A stretch of 24,108 nucleotides of DNA. Origin: Haplomitrium mnioides. Taxonomy: Eukaryota; Marchantiophyta; Haplomitriopsida; Calobryales. The position numbers and the translations under genes were made by a program. The stretch is from positions 1 through 24,108 of the forward strand of contig JBNGIS010038030.1 in the NCBI GenBank assembly GCA_049999725.1. Reading direction: 5' to 3'. Position 1 is the first letter of the stretch, and each line of letters opens with the position of its first letter. Under the pieces are notes generated by a model that was given only the letters and a program-made list of their open reading frames with translations, was not told the DNA's origin and searched no databases. Positions 1-10,634 of the stretch are shown piece after piece.

Positions 1-201
1 ATCAAGGTAATGTGCTAATCATGTAGAATTAGCACTAACCCTAATCCTAATTATACACTAATCATAGGTTAAGAACTAATCCTAGATTAGTCTAATTATC
101 TTAGTAGATGTAGTATAATAGAAACAACGTACTTTGAACTCTTGTGGAGCTCTTAATTCCATTGGAACTAATCAAGCTCTCAATAAACCACTCGACTATT
201 T
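1..201. other. Left-edge segment, no gene recognised
   Basis: This AT-rich stretch lies downstream of the minus-strand zinc knuckle. In the element's orientation a protease region would be expected here, but I see only stop-rich translation and no D-[ST]-G-A motif. Bases 1-90 hold loosely repeated CTAAT/CCTAAT words, too irregular for a repeat call. The decayed element either continues off the window or is truncated here. Confidence 0.5.
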
Positions 202-1113
202 TTACTGAGGTGTGTCGTTTACTTGGTTTTCATCTTCAGCAATTGCTGTTTGAACAAGAACGCATGGTTGATCTTGGCAACATAGGCAATTTGAAATCTT
301 ATGACCAAGTTGTCGACAATAAAAACATCCTCTATTTTGGCGTAGACGCTTATGTTCTACATTGATAAGTGCTACTTTTTGCGCCACATCAATCTACATA
401 GGTACAACTTCATTTGGTAGCACACAAACATTTGGTAAAGCTTGTTGTAGACGTGGTCTATCTTTGGTAGTCACTAGTAGTGAGTTGTATCATTCAGCCA
501 CGCGCATTGCTTCTTCTAGTTGAGAAAGTTCTCTCATTGTCACTTCATTTCTAGTGTAAGGATTTAAATCCTCAAACAAAGCAATCTAAAGCTTCTCCCT
601 CGTCCACATTAGAAATTTGCATAATAATATTCTAAAATTGTGTGATATAGCTCCTCATTGTATCCAAATGCTTCAATTCTAACAATCGATCTTTTGCCAT
701 GTTTGGAGCATTCAGAATCCTAAATCTTAAATTCACTACTTCCTTGAACTCTTGCCATGAAGCAATTGGAGCAACAAATCCATGTTGAGGTTGTTCTATT
801 TGATACCTCCACCAAGTTCTTGCAACTCCTTCCAATGACTTGCAGCAAATAGAATTCTTTGACCATCTTCTCTAATGGTTGTAGCCTTAAAGTATTGCTC
901 ACAATCAAACTAAAAATTCTCAGATATGCTAGAACCGTCTTCCCATCATATGCTTTTGGTTTGGGAAACTGCACATGACTTTCTTCTTCTTGAAATTATG
1001 CCTTTTTTCCCACTTGCATTTGCACTTCCAAAAGACAAGAAAGATGTTCAATTTGTTGTTGCATCGCTTGAATCATTTCTTCTTGATTCTTCTTGTAACT
1101 CTCCACCAAAAAG
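202..1113 (-). pseudogene. gag: Broken LTR-retrotransposon gag (nucleocapsid), minus strand
   Basis: This is a decayed capsid/nucleocapsid gene of a Ty3/Gypsy-type element, read right to left. A region just after the primer site gives a Gln-rich, coiled-coil-like N-terminus (around 1080-1000). Next comes a segment with QFPKPKAYDGK (about 970), then a typical Retrotrans_gag core in a second frame (835-632). That core contains GVARTWWRYQIEQPQHGF, SWQEFKEVVNLRF and a LELKHLDTMRSYITQF ending. A zinc knuckle CFYCRQLGHKISNC, pattern CX2CX4HX4C, lies at 286-327. The pieces fall in different frames, with a shift near 835-800 and stops between 632 and 390, so no intact protein is possible. The order primer site, capsid core, zinc knuckle is correct for a gag gene. 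The retroelement identity is strong; the exact ends and the lineage are uncertain. Confidence 0.85.
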
Positions 1114-1115
1114 AA

Positions 1116-1133
1116 CCATGGCTTTGATACCAA
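1116..1133 (-). other. Primer binding site for initiator-Met tRNA
   Basis: On the minus strand this reads TTGGTATCAAAGCCATGG, one mismatch from the classic plant retrotransposon primer site TGGTATCAGAGC plus its extension. It begins directly after a minus-strand ...TTTTACA that ends the LTR at 1134. It is followed by gag in the expected direction, which fixes the element's orientation and LTR boundary. Confidence 0.85.
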
Positions 1134-1317
1134 TGTAAAAGAACTCAAAGACCAACTTCCAAATGAGCAACCACTCCAAGATAACTCTCATAGAGTTATG
1201 CAACTCAAGGCCAATAAGCAAGCAAAAGCTAAAAGTGCAAGCCAAAGCCAAACAACCAAAGAGCCAAATCAAATTGAGAGGAATTCTAGAATGAAGAGTG
1301 GGGCTATGAAGCCCTTC

Positions 1318-1327
1318 TATTTATATA
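1318..1327 (-). promoter_or_regulatory. TATA box of the minus-strand LTR
   Basis: The minus strand reads TATATAAATA, a good plant TATA box. It sits about 190 bp before the LTR's inner end, where the U3/R junction of a 488 bp LTR would be expected. The transcription start would lie about 30 bp further along the minus strand, near 1285-1290 (inference). Confidence 0.6.
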
Positions 1328-1366
1328 AGAGAAGAAGTTGTTGTCCCCTTTCCCTCACTCACAAGT

Positions 1367-1444
1367 CACTTCCAATTTCAACCCTAAAATTGATCACTTA
1401 CAATTCACTTCCAATTTCAACCCTAAAAGTGATCTTATCTTACT
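1367..1444. repeat. 39 bp direct duplication in the LTR U3
   Basis: Two copies, 1367-1405 and 1406-1444, both begin CACTTCCAATTTCAACCCTA. Related words (TTTCAACCCTAAAAGTGA) recur near 1550. On the transcribed strand the duplication lies upstream of the TATA box, a usual place for repeated enhancer-like segments in LTRs. Confidence 0.75.
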
Positions 1445-3035
1445 TCTCTAAGAGTAACTTTGAAGGCAAGTAATCTTATCTCATTATAGCCTTAAAAGTA
1501 ACCTTCAACCACTTCATTAAAGTAGCTTCAAAAGCAAGTAACCTTACAATGATTTCAACCCTAAAAGTGACCCTCTACCACTTATTTCACTCCTCTCTAT
1601 TTTCTTTTAAATAGCACAACATCATGCTTGTACTTTTTACATGGTGGATACTTGTTGAGTGTTCTTGAATTGTAGTCAATGTATGCATCGTTTTCACATA
1701 CAATAGTGGGTAGGAGATGAACTTCCCATAGTGAAGAGTCAATTTGATGGATAATTGTCAAGTGTTCTTGAACTTTAGTAAAGATATGCACCATCTTTCC
1801 ATGCACTTGTAGGTAGGAGATAAATTGCCATAGTGGAGAGTTAACTCAATAGGAACTTTTTTAGTGTTTCTCAACTATAGTCAAGGTATGCACCGTGTTC
1901 ACATATAATGGTAGGTAGAAGATTAATTGCTAGAGTGGAGAGTCAACTTGTGGATATTTGTCCAGTGTTCTTGAACTATAGTCAAGGTATGCATCGTGTT
2001 CACATACATTAGCAAGTAGGAGATAAAATGTTTAGAGAAGAGAGTCAACTCAATGGATATTTGTCTAGTGTTCTTGAACTGTAGTCAAGTCATGCATCAT
2101 AATGACATACATCAATAGGTAGAAGATGAATTTGCGAGAGTGGAGAACCAACTCGGTGTATACTGGTCCAATATTCTTGAGTTGTAGTCAAGGTATGCAC
2201 TTTGTTCATATACAGTAGTGGATAGAGGATAAAGTACTAAAGTGGAGAGTCAACTTGGTAGATACTTGTTGAGTGTTCTTGAATTGTAGTCAAGATACAC
2301 ACTATGTTCATATACAATAATGGGTAGAAGATCAATTACAATAGTAGATAGCCAAATCAGTAGATACTTGTGCACTATCCTTCAAATGTAGTTAAGGTTT
2401 GCAACGTGCTCATATACATATGTGGGTAGAAGATAAATTGCCAAAGTGGAGAGTCATTTCAATGGATACTTGTCAAGTGCTCTTGAATTGCAGTTATAGT
2501 ATGCATCGTGTTCTTATACAATAAAGGGTAGAGGATGAATTTTTAAAGTGGAGAGTCAACTCTTTGGATACTTGTCTAGTGATTTTTGAATTGTCGTCAA
2601 GGTATCCATCGTGTTTACATACAATAGTGGGTATGACATAAATTGCTAGAGTAGAGAGTCAACTTGGTGGATACTCGTCTAGTGCTCTTTATTTGAAGCT
2701 AAGGTATGCACCATGTTCACATACAATACTAGGTAGGAGGTAAATTGCCAGAGTGGAGAGTCAACTCGCTAGATACTTGTCTAGTATTATTGAGCTGTAG
2801 TCAAGGTACGCACCGTGTTCACATACAATAGTGGGTAGGAGATAAGTTGTTGAGAGTGGAGAATAAACTCATTAGATACTTGTCGAGTGTTCTTGAATTG
2901 TAGTGAAGGTATGCACCATGTTGATGTACAATTGTGGTTAGAAGATAGATTTCCTAGAGTGAAGAGTTAATTAGATGGATACTTTTCCAATATTCTTCAA
3001 CTATAACCAAGGTGTGCACCGTGTTCTTAAACAAT

Positions 3036-3122
3036 CTACCAAGTTGACTCTCTACTCTAGCAGTTTATATCATACCCACTATTGTATGTGAACATGATGG
3101 ATACCTTGACGACAATTCAAAA
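3036..3122 (-). repeat. Inverted satellite monomer inside the direct array
   Basis: This 87 bp piece is the reverse complement of a monomer. It closely matches the direct copy at 2584-2670, with about five differences, and shares that copy's private variants: TTGTCGTCAAGGTATCC instead of TTGTAGTCAAGGTATGC, and GGGTATGA instead of GGGTAGGA. Direct-orientation sequence runs up to ACAAT at 3035 and resumes at TCAACTCT at 3123. Confidence 0.9.
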
Positions 3123-4701
3123 TCAACTCTGGCATTCTTGAGCTGTAATCAAGGTATGCACTATATTGACATACAATAGTGAGTAGGAGATAAATTTCCT
3201 AGAGTAGAGAGTCAACTCTGTGGATGATTGTCTAGTGTTCTTGATTTGTAGTCAAGGTATACACCATGTTCACATACAATAGTGGGTAGGAGATAAAATG
3301 CTTGAGTAGAGAGTCAACTCAGTGGATACTTGTGGAATATTCTTGAATTGTAGTCAAGGTATACATTGTGTTCACATACACCAGTGGGTAGCAAACAAAT
3401 TGCCAAAGTGGAGAGTCCAATCAATGAATACTCGTTGAGTGTTCTTGAATTGTAGCAAAGATGCATATGCACCGTATTCACACACAATAGTAGATATGAG
3501 AGCAACTACATAGAGTGGAGAGGCAACTCGATGGATAATTGTCAAGTGATCTTGAGTTGTAGTTAAGGTGTGCACCGTGTGCACGTACAATAGTGGGTAG
3601 GAGATAAAGTGTTGAGAGTGGAGAGTCAACTCGATGGATACTTATTCAATGTTCTTGAATTGTAGTCAAGACATGCACCGTATTCATATACAATTGTGAG
3701 AAGGAGATAAATTGCCAGAGTAGAGATTCAACTCAGTAGATGGTTGGCCAATGTTCTTGAACTCTAGTCAAGGTATGTATGGTCTTCACATACAATAGTG
3801 GGTAGGAGATAAATTGCCAGAGTGGAGAGTCAACTTGGTCAATACTTGTCTAGTGTTCTTGAATTGTAATCAAGGTATGTACCATGATCACATACATTAG
3901 TGGCTTGGAGATAAACTGCTAGAGTGGAGAGTCAACTCAAGGGGTACTTGTCCAGTGTTCTTGAATTGTATTGAGCTATGCACCATGTTCACATACCATG
4001 GTGGGAGAGAGATAAAATTGCCAAAGTGGAAAGTCAACTCAGTAGAAACTTGTGTAATGTTCTTGAGCTAGAGTCAAGGTATGCACTGTACTTTTAGACA
4101 ATAGTAGGTATAAGATAAATTTCCCAAAGTGAAGAGTCAATTTAGTGGATACTTGTCTAGCGTTCTTAAACTATAGTCAAGGTATGCACCATGTTTACAA
4201 AGAATAGTAGATATAAGATAAATTGCCTAGAGTGGAGAGTCAACTCGTTGGATATTTGTCCAGTGTTCTTGAATTGTTGTTAAGGTATGGACCATGTTAA
4301 TATACAATAGTGGGTAGGAGATAAATTTTCTAGAGTGGAGAGTTAATCCGATAGACACTTATCTAGTGTTTTTGAACTGTAGTCAAGGTATGCAATGTGT
4401 TGACATAGAGTATCGAGTAGGAGATAAAATGCCTAGAATGGACAGTCAACTTGGCGGATATTTGTAGAGTGTTTTTGATTTGTAGTCAAGGTATGCACCA
4501 TACTGACATACAATAGTAGGTAGAATATAAATTTTCAAGAGTGGAGAGTCAACTCATTGGATACTTGTCCAGTGTTATTGAACTATAGTCAAGGTATGCA
4601 TCGTATTCACATACAACAGTGGATAGGAGATAAATTGCTAAAGTGGAGAGTCAACTTAGTGGATATTTGTCAAGCGTTCTTGAATTGTAGTCAAGGTGTG
4701 C

Positions 4702-4745
4702 ACCATGTTCATATACAATAGCAACCATGTTCATATACAATAGCA
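4702..4745. repeat. Exact 22 bp tandem duplication within a satellite monomer
   Basis: 4702-4723 and 4724-4745 are identical (ACCATGTTCATATACAATAG plus CA). This looks like local slippage inside one monomer, which lengthens it by 22 bp. Confidence 0.9.
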
Positions 4746-6403
4746 AGTAGGAGATAAGCTGCCCATAGTGGAGAGTCTACACAATGGATACTTGTATAAT
4801 GTTCTTGATATATTGTCGTCAAGGTGTGTACCATGTTGACATACAATAGTGGGTAGGAGATAGATTTCTAAGAGTGGATAGTCTTCTTGGTGGATATTTT
4901 TCCAATGTTCTTGAACTGTAATCAAGTTATGCACCATATTCACATAAAATAGTAGGTAGGTAATAAACTATAAGAACGGAGAGTCAACTCGATGGATGTT
5001 CGTTGAGTGATCCTAAACTATAGTCAAGGTACACATTAAGTTCACACACAATAGTGGATAGGAGATAAATTGCCATGAGTGGAGAGTCAACCTTGTGGAT
5101 ACTTCTCGAGTGTTCTTGAACTGTTTTCCAAGGCATGCACCGTCTTCACATACAATTGTGAGTAGGAGATAAACTGCTAGAGTGGACAATCAACTCAATG
5201 GATATTTGTATAGTGTTCTTGAATTGTAGTCAAGGAATACACCTATTTTACATACAATAGTGTGAAAAAAGATAAGCTGCCTCAATAGAGAGTCAACTCA
5301 GTTGATACTTATCCATTGTTCTTAAATTGTAGTGAAGGTATGCACCATGATCACATACATTAGTGGGTAGAAGATAAATTGCCAGAGTGGAGAGTCAAAT
5401 CAGGGGATTCTTGTTCAATGTTCTTGAAGTGTAGTCAAGGTATGCATGGTGTTGACATACAATAGTGGGTAGGAGATAAATTGCCAAAGTGAGAATCAAC
5501 TCGGAGGATGTTTGTGCAGTGTTCTTGAACTATAGTCAAGGTATGCACCATATTCACATACAGTAGTAGGTGTAGTAGTGGTCGCAAACACTTGTACATA
5601 CGAGATAAACTGCCTAGAGTGGAGAGTCAACTTGTTGGATGCTTGTCGAGTGTTCCTTAATTGTTGTCAAGGTAAGCACCATTTTTATATACAATAGTAG
5701 GTAAGCGATAAATTTCCTAGAGTGGAGAGTCAATCTGGTGGGCATTTATCCAGTGTTCTTGAACTTTAGTCAAAGTATGCAACGTGTTCATATAGAGTAT
5801 CGAGTAGGAGATAAATTACCCAGAGTGGGCAGTCAACTCATTGGATACTTGTCCAGTGTTCTTGATTTGTAGTCAAGGTATGCATCATGTTGACATACAA
5901 TTGTAGGTAGGAGATAAATTGCCATAGTGGAGAGTCAACTTAGTGGATACTTGTCCACTGTTCTTGAATTTTTTTCAAGGTATGTACTATGTTCACATAC
6001 AATTGTGGGTTGGAGATAAATTACAAGAGTGGAGAGTCAACTCAGTGGATACTTGTCAAGTGTTATTGAACTCTAGTCAAGGTATACATCGTGTTCACAA
6101 ACAATAGTGGATAGGAGATAAATCGCTAAAGTGGAGAGTCAACTCGGGGGATACTTGTCGAATGTTCTTGACTTGTAGTCAAGGTATGCACCGTGCTCAC
6201 ATACAATAGTTAGTAGGAGATAAACTGCCTAGAGTAGAGAGTCAACTTGGTGGACACTTATCTAGTGTTCTTGAGTTGTTGTCAAGTTATGCACCATGTT
6301 GATATACAATAGTGAGTAGGAGATAAATTTCCTTGAGTAGAGGGTCAACTCGGTGGATACTTTTCCAATGTTCTTGAACTGTAGTCATGGTATTCACCAT
6401 AAT

Positions 6404-6425
6404 CAAATACAATACTTGTCAAGTG
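6404..6425. repeat. Truncated satellite monomer junction
   Basis: The monomer goes from AAATACAATA directly to CTTGTCAAGTGT. About half of the usual unit is missing (the GTGGGTAGGAGATAAATT...GTGGA part). The ATA shared by the two sides suggests a short-homology deletion. Confidence 0.75.
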
Positions 6426-8204
6426 TATTTTATTTGCAGTCAAGGTGTGCACCATATTCACATACAACACTGGGTTGGAGGTAAATTTCTAGAGTGGAGA
6501 GTCAACTCAATGGATACTTGTCTAGTGTTCATGATATGTAGTCAAGATACACACCTTGTTCACATCCATAGTGGGTAGAGATAAACAGACCGGAGTGGAA
6601 AGTCAAGTCGATGGATACTTGTCGAGTGTTCTTGAGTTTCAGTCAAAGTATGCACAAGGTTCAAATACAAAAGTGGGTTGGAGATAAAATTTCTTTGAGT
6701 GGAGAGCCAATCCGATGGATATTTGTTGAGTGTTCTTGAATTGTAGTCCAAGTATATAGTGTGTTCACATACAATACCTGGTAGTAAATAAATTACCCAA
6801 AAAGGAGAGTCAACTTGGTGGATACTTGTCAAGTGTTCTTGAATTATGAAGGTATGCACCATGTTGACATACAAAAGTTGGTAGGAGATAAATTTCCCAA
6901 GGTAGAGAGTCAACTCAGTGGATACTTGTCTAGTGTTCTTGAACTATAGTCAAGGGATGCATCGTGTTCTTATACAACTATGAGTAGGAGATAAATTGCC
7001 AAATTGAGCATTCAACTTAGTGGATACTTTTCTAGTGTTCTTGAATTTTAATCAAGGTATGCACCGTGATCACTTACATTGGTGGGTAGGAGATAAATTA
7101 CTAGAGTGGAGAGTTAACTCAAGGGATAATTATCGAGTTTTCTTGAGCTATAGTCAAGGTATGCACTGTGTTCACATACAATGGTGGGTAGGAGATAAAT
7201 TGCCCAAGTGCAGAGTTAACTCGATGGATGCTTGCATAGTGTGCTTGAACTATAATCAAAGTATGCACCGTGTTCACATACAATAGTAGTAATCAGATAA
7301 GCTTTCCATTGAGGAGAGTCAACTTGGTGGACACTTGTTGAGTGTTCTTGAGCTGTAGTCAAGGTATGCACCATGTTGACATACAAAAGCTGGTAGGAGA
7401 TAAACCTAGAGTGGAGAGTCAAGTTAGTGGATACTTGTCGAGTGTTCTTGAGTTGTAGTCAAGGTATACATTGTGCTTACATACAGTTGTAGGTAGTAGA
7501 AAATTTTCTTGAGTGGAGAGCCAACTTGGTGGATGCTTGTCTAGTGTTTTTGAGCTATAGCCAAGGTATGCACCGTGTTCACATACAATAGCGGGTAGTA
7601 GATAAACTGCTCATTGTGGAGAGTCAACTCGGTGGATACTTATCCAGTGTTCTTGAATTGTAGTCAAGGTATGCACTATTTTCACATAAAATAGTAAGTA
7701 GGAGATAAACTGTGAGAGTGGAGGGTCAACTCAGTGGATTCTTGTCTAGTATTCTTAAACTATAGTCAATGTATGCATCGTGTTCACATGCAACAATGGG
7801 TAGGAGATAAATTGCGTTAGTGGAGAGTCATTTTGGTGAATACTTTTCGAGTGTTCTTCAACTCTAAATAAGGTAGGCAACATTTTCATATAGAATGTTA
7901 GGTATGAGATAAACTTCCTAGAGCGGAGAGTGAACTTGGTAGATACTTGTCATGTATTCTTGAACCATAATGAGGGTATGCACCATCTTTATATACAATA
8001 GTGGGTAGGAGATAAATTTCCGAGAGTGGAGAGTCAACTTAGTGGACACTTGCTCAGTGTTCTTGAACTGTAGTCAAGGTGTGCACCATGTTGACATACA
8101 ATAGTATATAGGAGATAAATCTCCCAAAGTAGAGAGTCAACTCAGTGGATGCTTGTCTAGTGTTCTTGAGCTGTAGTCAAGATATATATCGTGCTCGTAT
8201 ACAA

Positions 8205-8286
8205 TAGCGAGTAGAAGATAAATGCTCATGGTGGAGAGTCAACTCTAGCGAGTAGAAGATAAATACTCATGGTGGAGAGTCAACTC
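8205..8286. repeat. 41 bp tandem duplication within the satellite
   Basis: 8205-8245 and 8246-8286 are direct copies that differ only near the ATGCTCATGG / ATACTCATGG position. Each carries AGCGAGTAGAAGATAAAT and GGTGGAGAGTCAACTC. It is a sub-monomer duplication. Confidence 0.9.
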
Positions 8287-9300
8287 AAATGGATACTTGT
8301 CTAGTGCTCTCAAAATATAGTCAAGGTGTGCACTATATTGACATACAATAGTGGGTAGGAGATGAATTTCCCAAAGTGAGGAGTCAACTCAACAGATACT
8401 TGTCATGTGTTTCTTAACTGTAGTCAATGTATGCACCATGGTCACATACAAAAGCGGCAAGGAGATAAATTGTCTAAGTGGATAGTCAACTTTGTGGATA
8501 CTTGTCTAGTGTTCTTGAACTCTAGTGAAGGTAGGCACCATGTTCACATAGAATAATAGGTTTGAAATAAACTTCCTCAAGTGGATAGTCAACTTGGTGG
8601 ATTATTGTCTAGTGTTCTTGAATTGTAGTTAAGGTATACACCATGTTCATATACAATAGTAGGTAGGAGTTGAATTTCCTAGATTGGAGAGTCAATTTGG
8701 TGGATACTTGTCTAGATTTTCTTAATTGTAGTAAAGGTATGCTTTGTGTTCACATAAAATTATGGGTAGAAGATAAACTACCATAGTGGAGAGCCAACTC
8801 GATGGATACTTGTCTAGTGTTCTTGAATTGTTGTCAAAATATGCACCATTTTTACATAAAATAGTGGGTAGGAGATGAATTGATAGAGTGGAGAGTCAAC
8901 TCAATAGATACTTGTCTAGTGTTGCTTAACTACAGTCAAGGTATGCACATTGTTCACATACAAAAGTGGGTAGAAGATAAATTGTCTTAATGGATAGTCA
9001 ACTCAATGGGTACTTGTCAAGTGTTGTTGAACTCTAGTCAAGGTAGGCATCGTGTTCATATAGAACTGTAGGTACAAGATAAACTGCCTCAAGTGGAGAG
9101 TCGACTTGGTGGATGCTTGTAAGTATTCTTGAGTTGTAGTCAGGGTATGCACCATATACATTTACAATAGTGGGTAGGAGATAAATTTCCTTCAGTAGAG
9201 AGTCAATTCCATGGATTCTTGTCTAGTGTTCTTGAGTTGTAGTCAAGGTAAGCACCGTGTTAAGACACAATAGCGGGTAGGAGATAAACTGCTTAGAGAG

Positions 9301-9687
9301 TAGAACAACCGCTACTTTGAACCAGGAACCGCTACTGAGTTCTTGTTTCATTTGGTGTTCGAAAAAACTAATTTTCAAATTTTAGCATAAAAAATCACCA
9401 ATTTGATGCTAGTAATATTTTTTTTGCAAAAAATGGTAAATTTTATATCTAAATTGCTTATTTCATGAACATATTATATTAATAAAAATCTTTTTACGTG
9501 AATTTTTTTTAAATTGCTTTTAAAAATGTCTCCTTTGCAAAGGATGAGCATCATGGGATGGAATACACATTAAATGTATAAGAAAATTGTGGTTAAATAT
9601 TTTCAAGTTTAACAATGATATTTTTAATTTCAGAAATTGATCAAAACATTCAAAATTTATTAGAAACATATTTAATCAAAAAGAGAT
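9301..9687. other. AT-rich spacer between satellite and minisatellite
   Basis: No gene, satellite monomer or retroelement motif is visible. Near the left edge ACCGCTACT occurs twice (about 9309 and 9329). The rest is A/T-rich with long A and T runs. Confidence 0.6.
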
Positions 9688-10082
9688 GCTTATGCACGCA
9701 TGAAATTTGAGTTGTTGCACTAAAGCTTATGCACGCATGGACTGCTAAGGCTCATGTGCATGTGAAATGTTGAAGCTCACGCATGCATGGACTTTGAACT
9801 AGAATCCTAAGACATATGCGCACATGGGTTGTTGAAGCCCATACGTGCATAGACTACTGAAGCTCATGTGTGCATGGACTACTAAAGCCCATGCGTGCAT
9901 GAAATGTTGAAGCCCCTATGCACATAAACTGCTAAATCCAATGTGCGCATGAACTGTTGAAGCCCATGTGCGTATAGACTATTGAAGCCCATGCGTGCAT
10001 GAACTGTTGAAGCCTATGCGCGCATAGACTGCTCAAGCCCATACGCATATAAACTATTGAAGCCCATGCACACATAGAGTGC
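9688..10082. repeat. 25 bp minisatellite, left part
   Basis: From about 9833 to 10082 ten units of exactly 25 bp follow each other, of the type GAAGCCCATGCGTGCATGAA plus CTGTT. Less regular units occupy 9688-9832. Units vary mainly within the alternating CATGCGTGCATG core and at the end (CTGTT, CTACT, CTGCT). The array is cut at 10082 by the large retrotransposon and resumes at 23336. Confidence 0.93.
10078..10082. repeat. Target-site duplication, left copy (AGTGC)
   Basis: AGTGC immediately precedes the 5' LTR. The same five bases follow the 3' LTR at 23336-23340. Five-base duplications are standard for Gypsy integrases. Confidence 0.93.
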
Positions 10083-10634
10083 TATCAGCCGGGTTTTAAG
10101 GTACTTCGTGTAATAATTTCAGAAAAAAAATTTAAAATTAAGTGAGAAGCTATGCAAGTTTGATGTTTTGGGTAAAAAGGGCTTCCAATGTACATAAAAA
10201 ATGGGTCAAGACAGGCTTGGAGAGAAGGGGAGAATTGAGGTTAGAACAAGTTTACTTCAAAGGTTTGATGGAGAAAAGAAAAGAAAAGAAAAAGTAATAA
10301 AACTAACCTATTTGTCGGGGGCCAAGCTAAGCTCACTAACCCTGCATCTAACTAACTATCTAACTCGGAGGACAGCTTGCCCTTGGAAGGGGGGGGGGGG
10401 GAGGAGGTTAGCCGGTATTCGGACCAGAGGAAGATGATTTTGAAAGTTCAAATTGGACATCATCAGAAAGTTTGAAATGGATCTGCGGAGTCTATTGTTT
10501 TTACATCAAACTTTTCCACAAGTCAGGTAAAGAAAACTTCTTCAATGTTCTTACATAGAACTTTTGAAAGGTTCCTATATCAAGGGAGGAATCCAAAATG
10601 AAGATAAGACGATGTTTCACATGAAGAACAAGGC

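Larger units (their letters stand above)
1134..1621 (-). mobile_element. 5' LTR (488 bp) of the minus-strand retrotransposon
   Basis: On the minus strand the segment starts TGTTGTGC at 1621 and ends TTTTACA at 1134, giving the TG...CA termini of an LTR. The primer site follows immediately. It contains a TATA box and a duplicated U3 motif. The inner end is well supported by the primer site. The outer end is inferred from the TG dinucleotide and from the satellite that starts right beyond it. The second LTR is outside the window, so length and target-site duplication cannot be confirmed. Confidence 0.7.
1622..9300. repeat. Satellite array, about 75 copies of a ~102 bp monomer
   Basis: The word TCAAGGTATGCACC(G/A)TG and its variants recur every 100-104 bp throughout. 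Measured spacings include 101, 102 and 103 bp near 1881-2187, and 101, 104, 100, 102 and 103 bp near 7154-7664. Landmarks in each monomer, in order, are TCAAGGTATGCACC, TTCACATACAATAGTGGGTA, GGAGATAAATTGCC, GAGTGGAGAGTCAACTC, GGATACTTGTC and GTGTTCTTGAA. Monomers differ noticeably from each other, so the array is old or poorly homogenised. Short open frames occur on both strands only because 102 is divisible by three; no protein family is recognised. The array begins next to the LTR at 1621 and ends at about 9290-9300. No database search was possible, so its family name is unknown. Confidence 0.95.

Noticed and set aside
1-90. CCCTAATCCTAA-like words resembling plant telomere repeats
   Set aside because: Only two or three imperfect words occur, with no run of exact CCCTAAA units, so an interstitial telomere is not supported.
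1597-7422. Many 60-117 codon open frames on both strands of the satellite, for example 6560-6913 minus
   Set aside because: Their translations repeat every 34 residues and follow the 102 bp monomer. No start context, domain or conservation pattern suggests a protein.
1622-9300. CRISPR array or phage-type repeat array
   Set aside because: Monomers are contiguous, diverged and about 102 bp with no unique spacers, and the context is plant retroelements.
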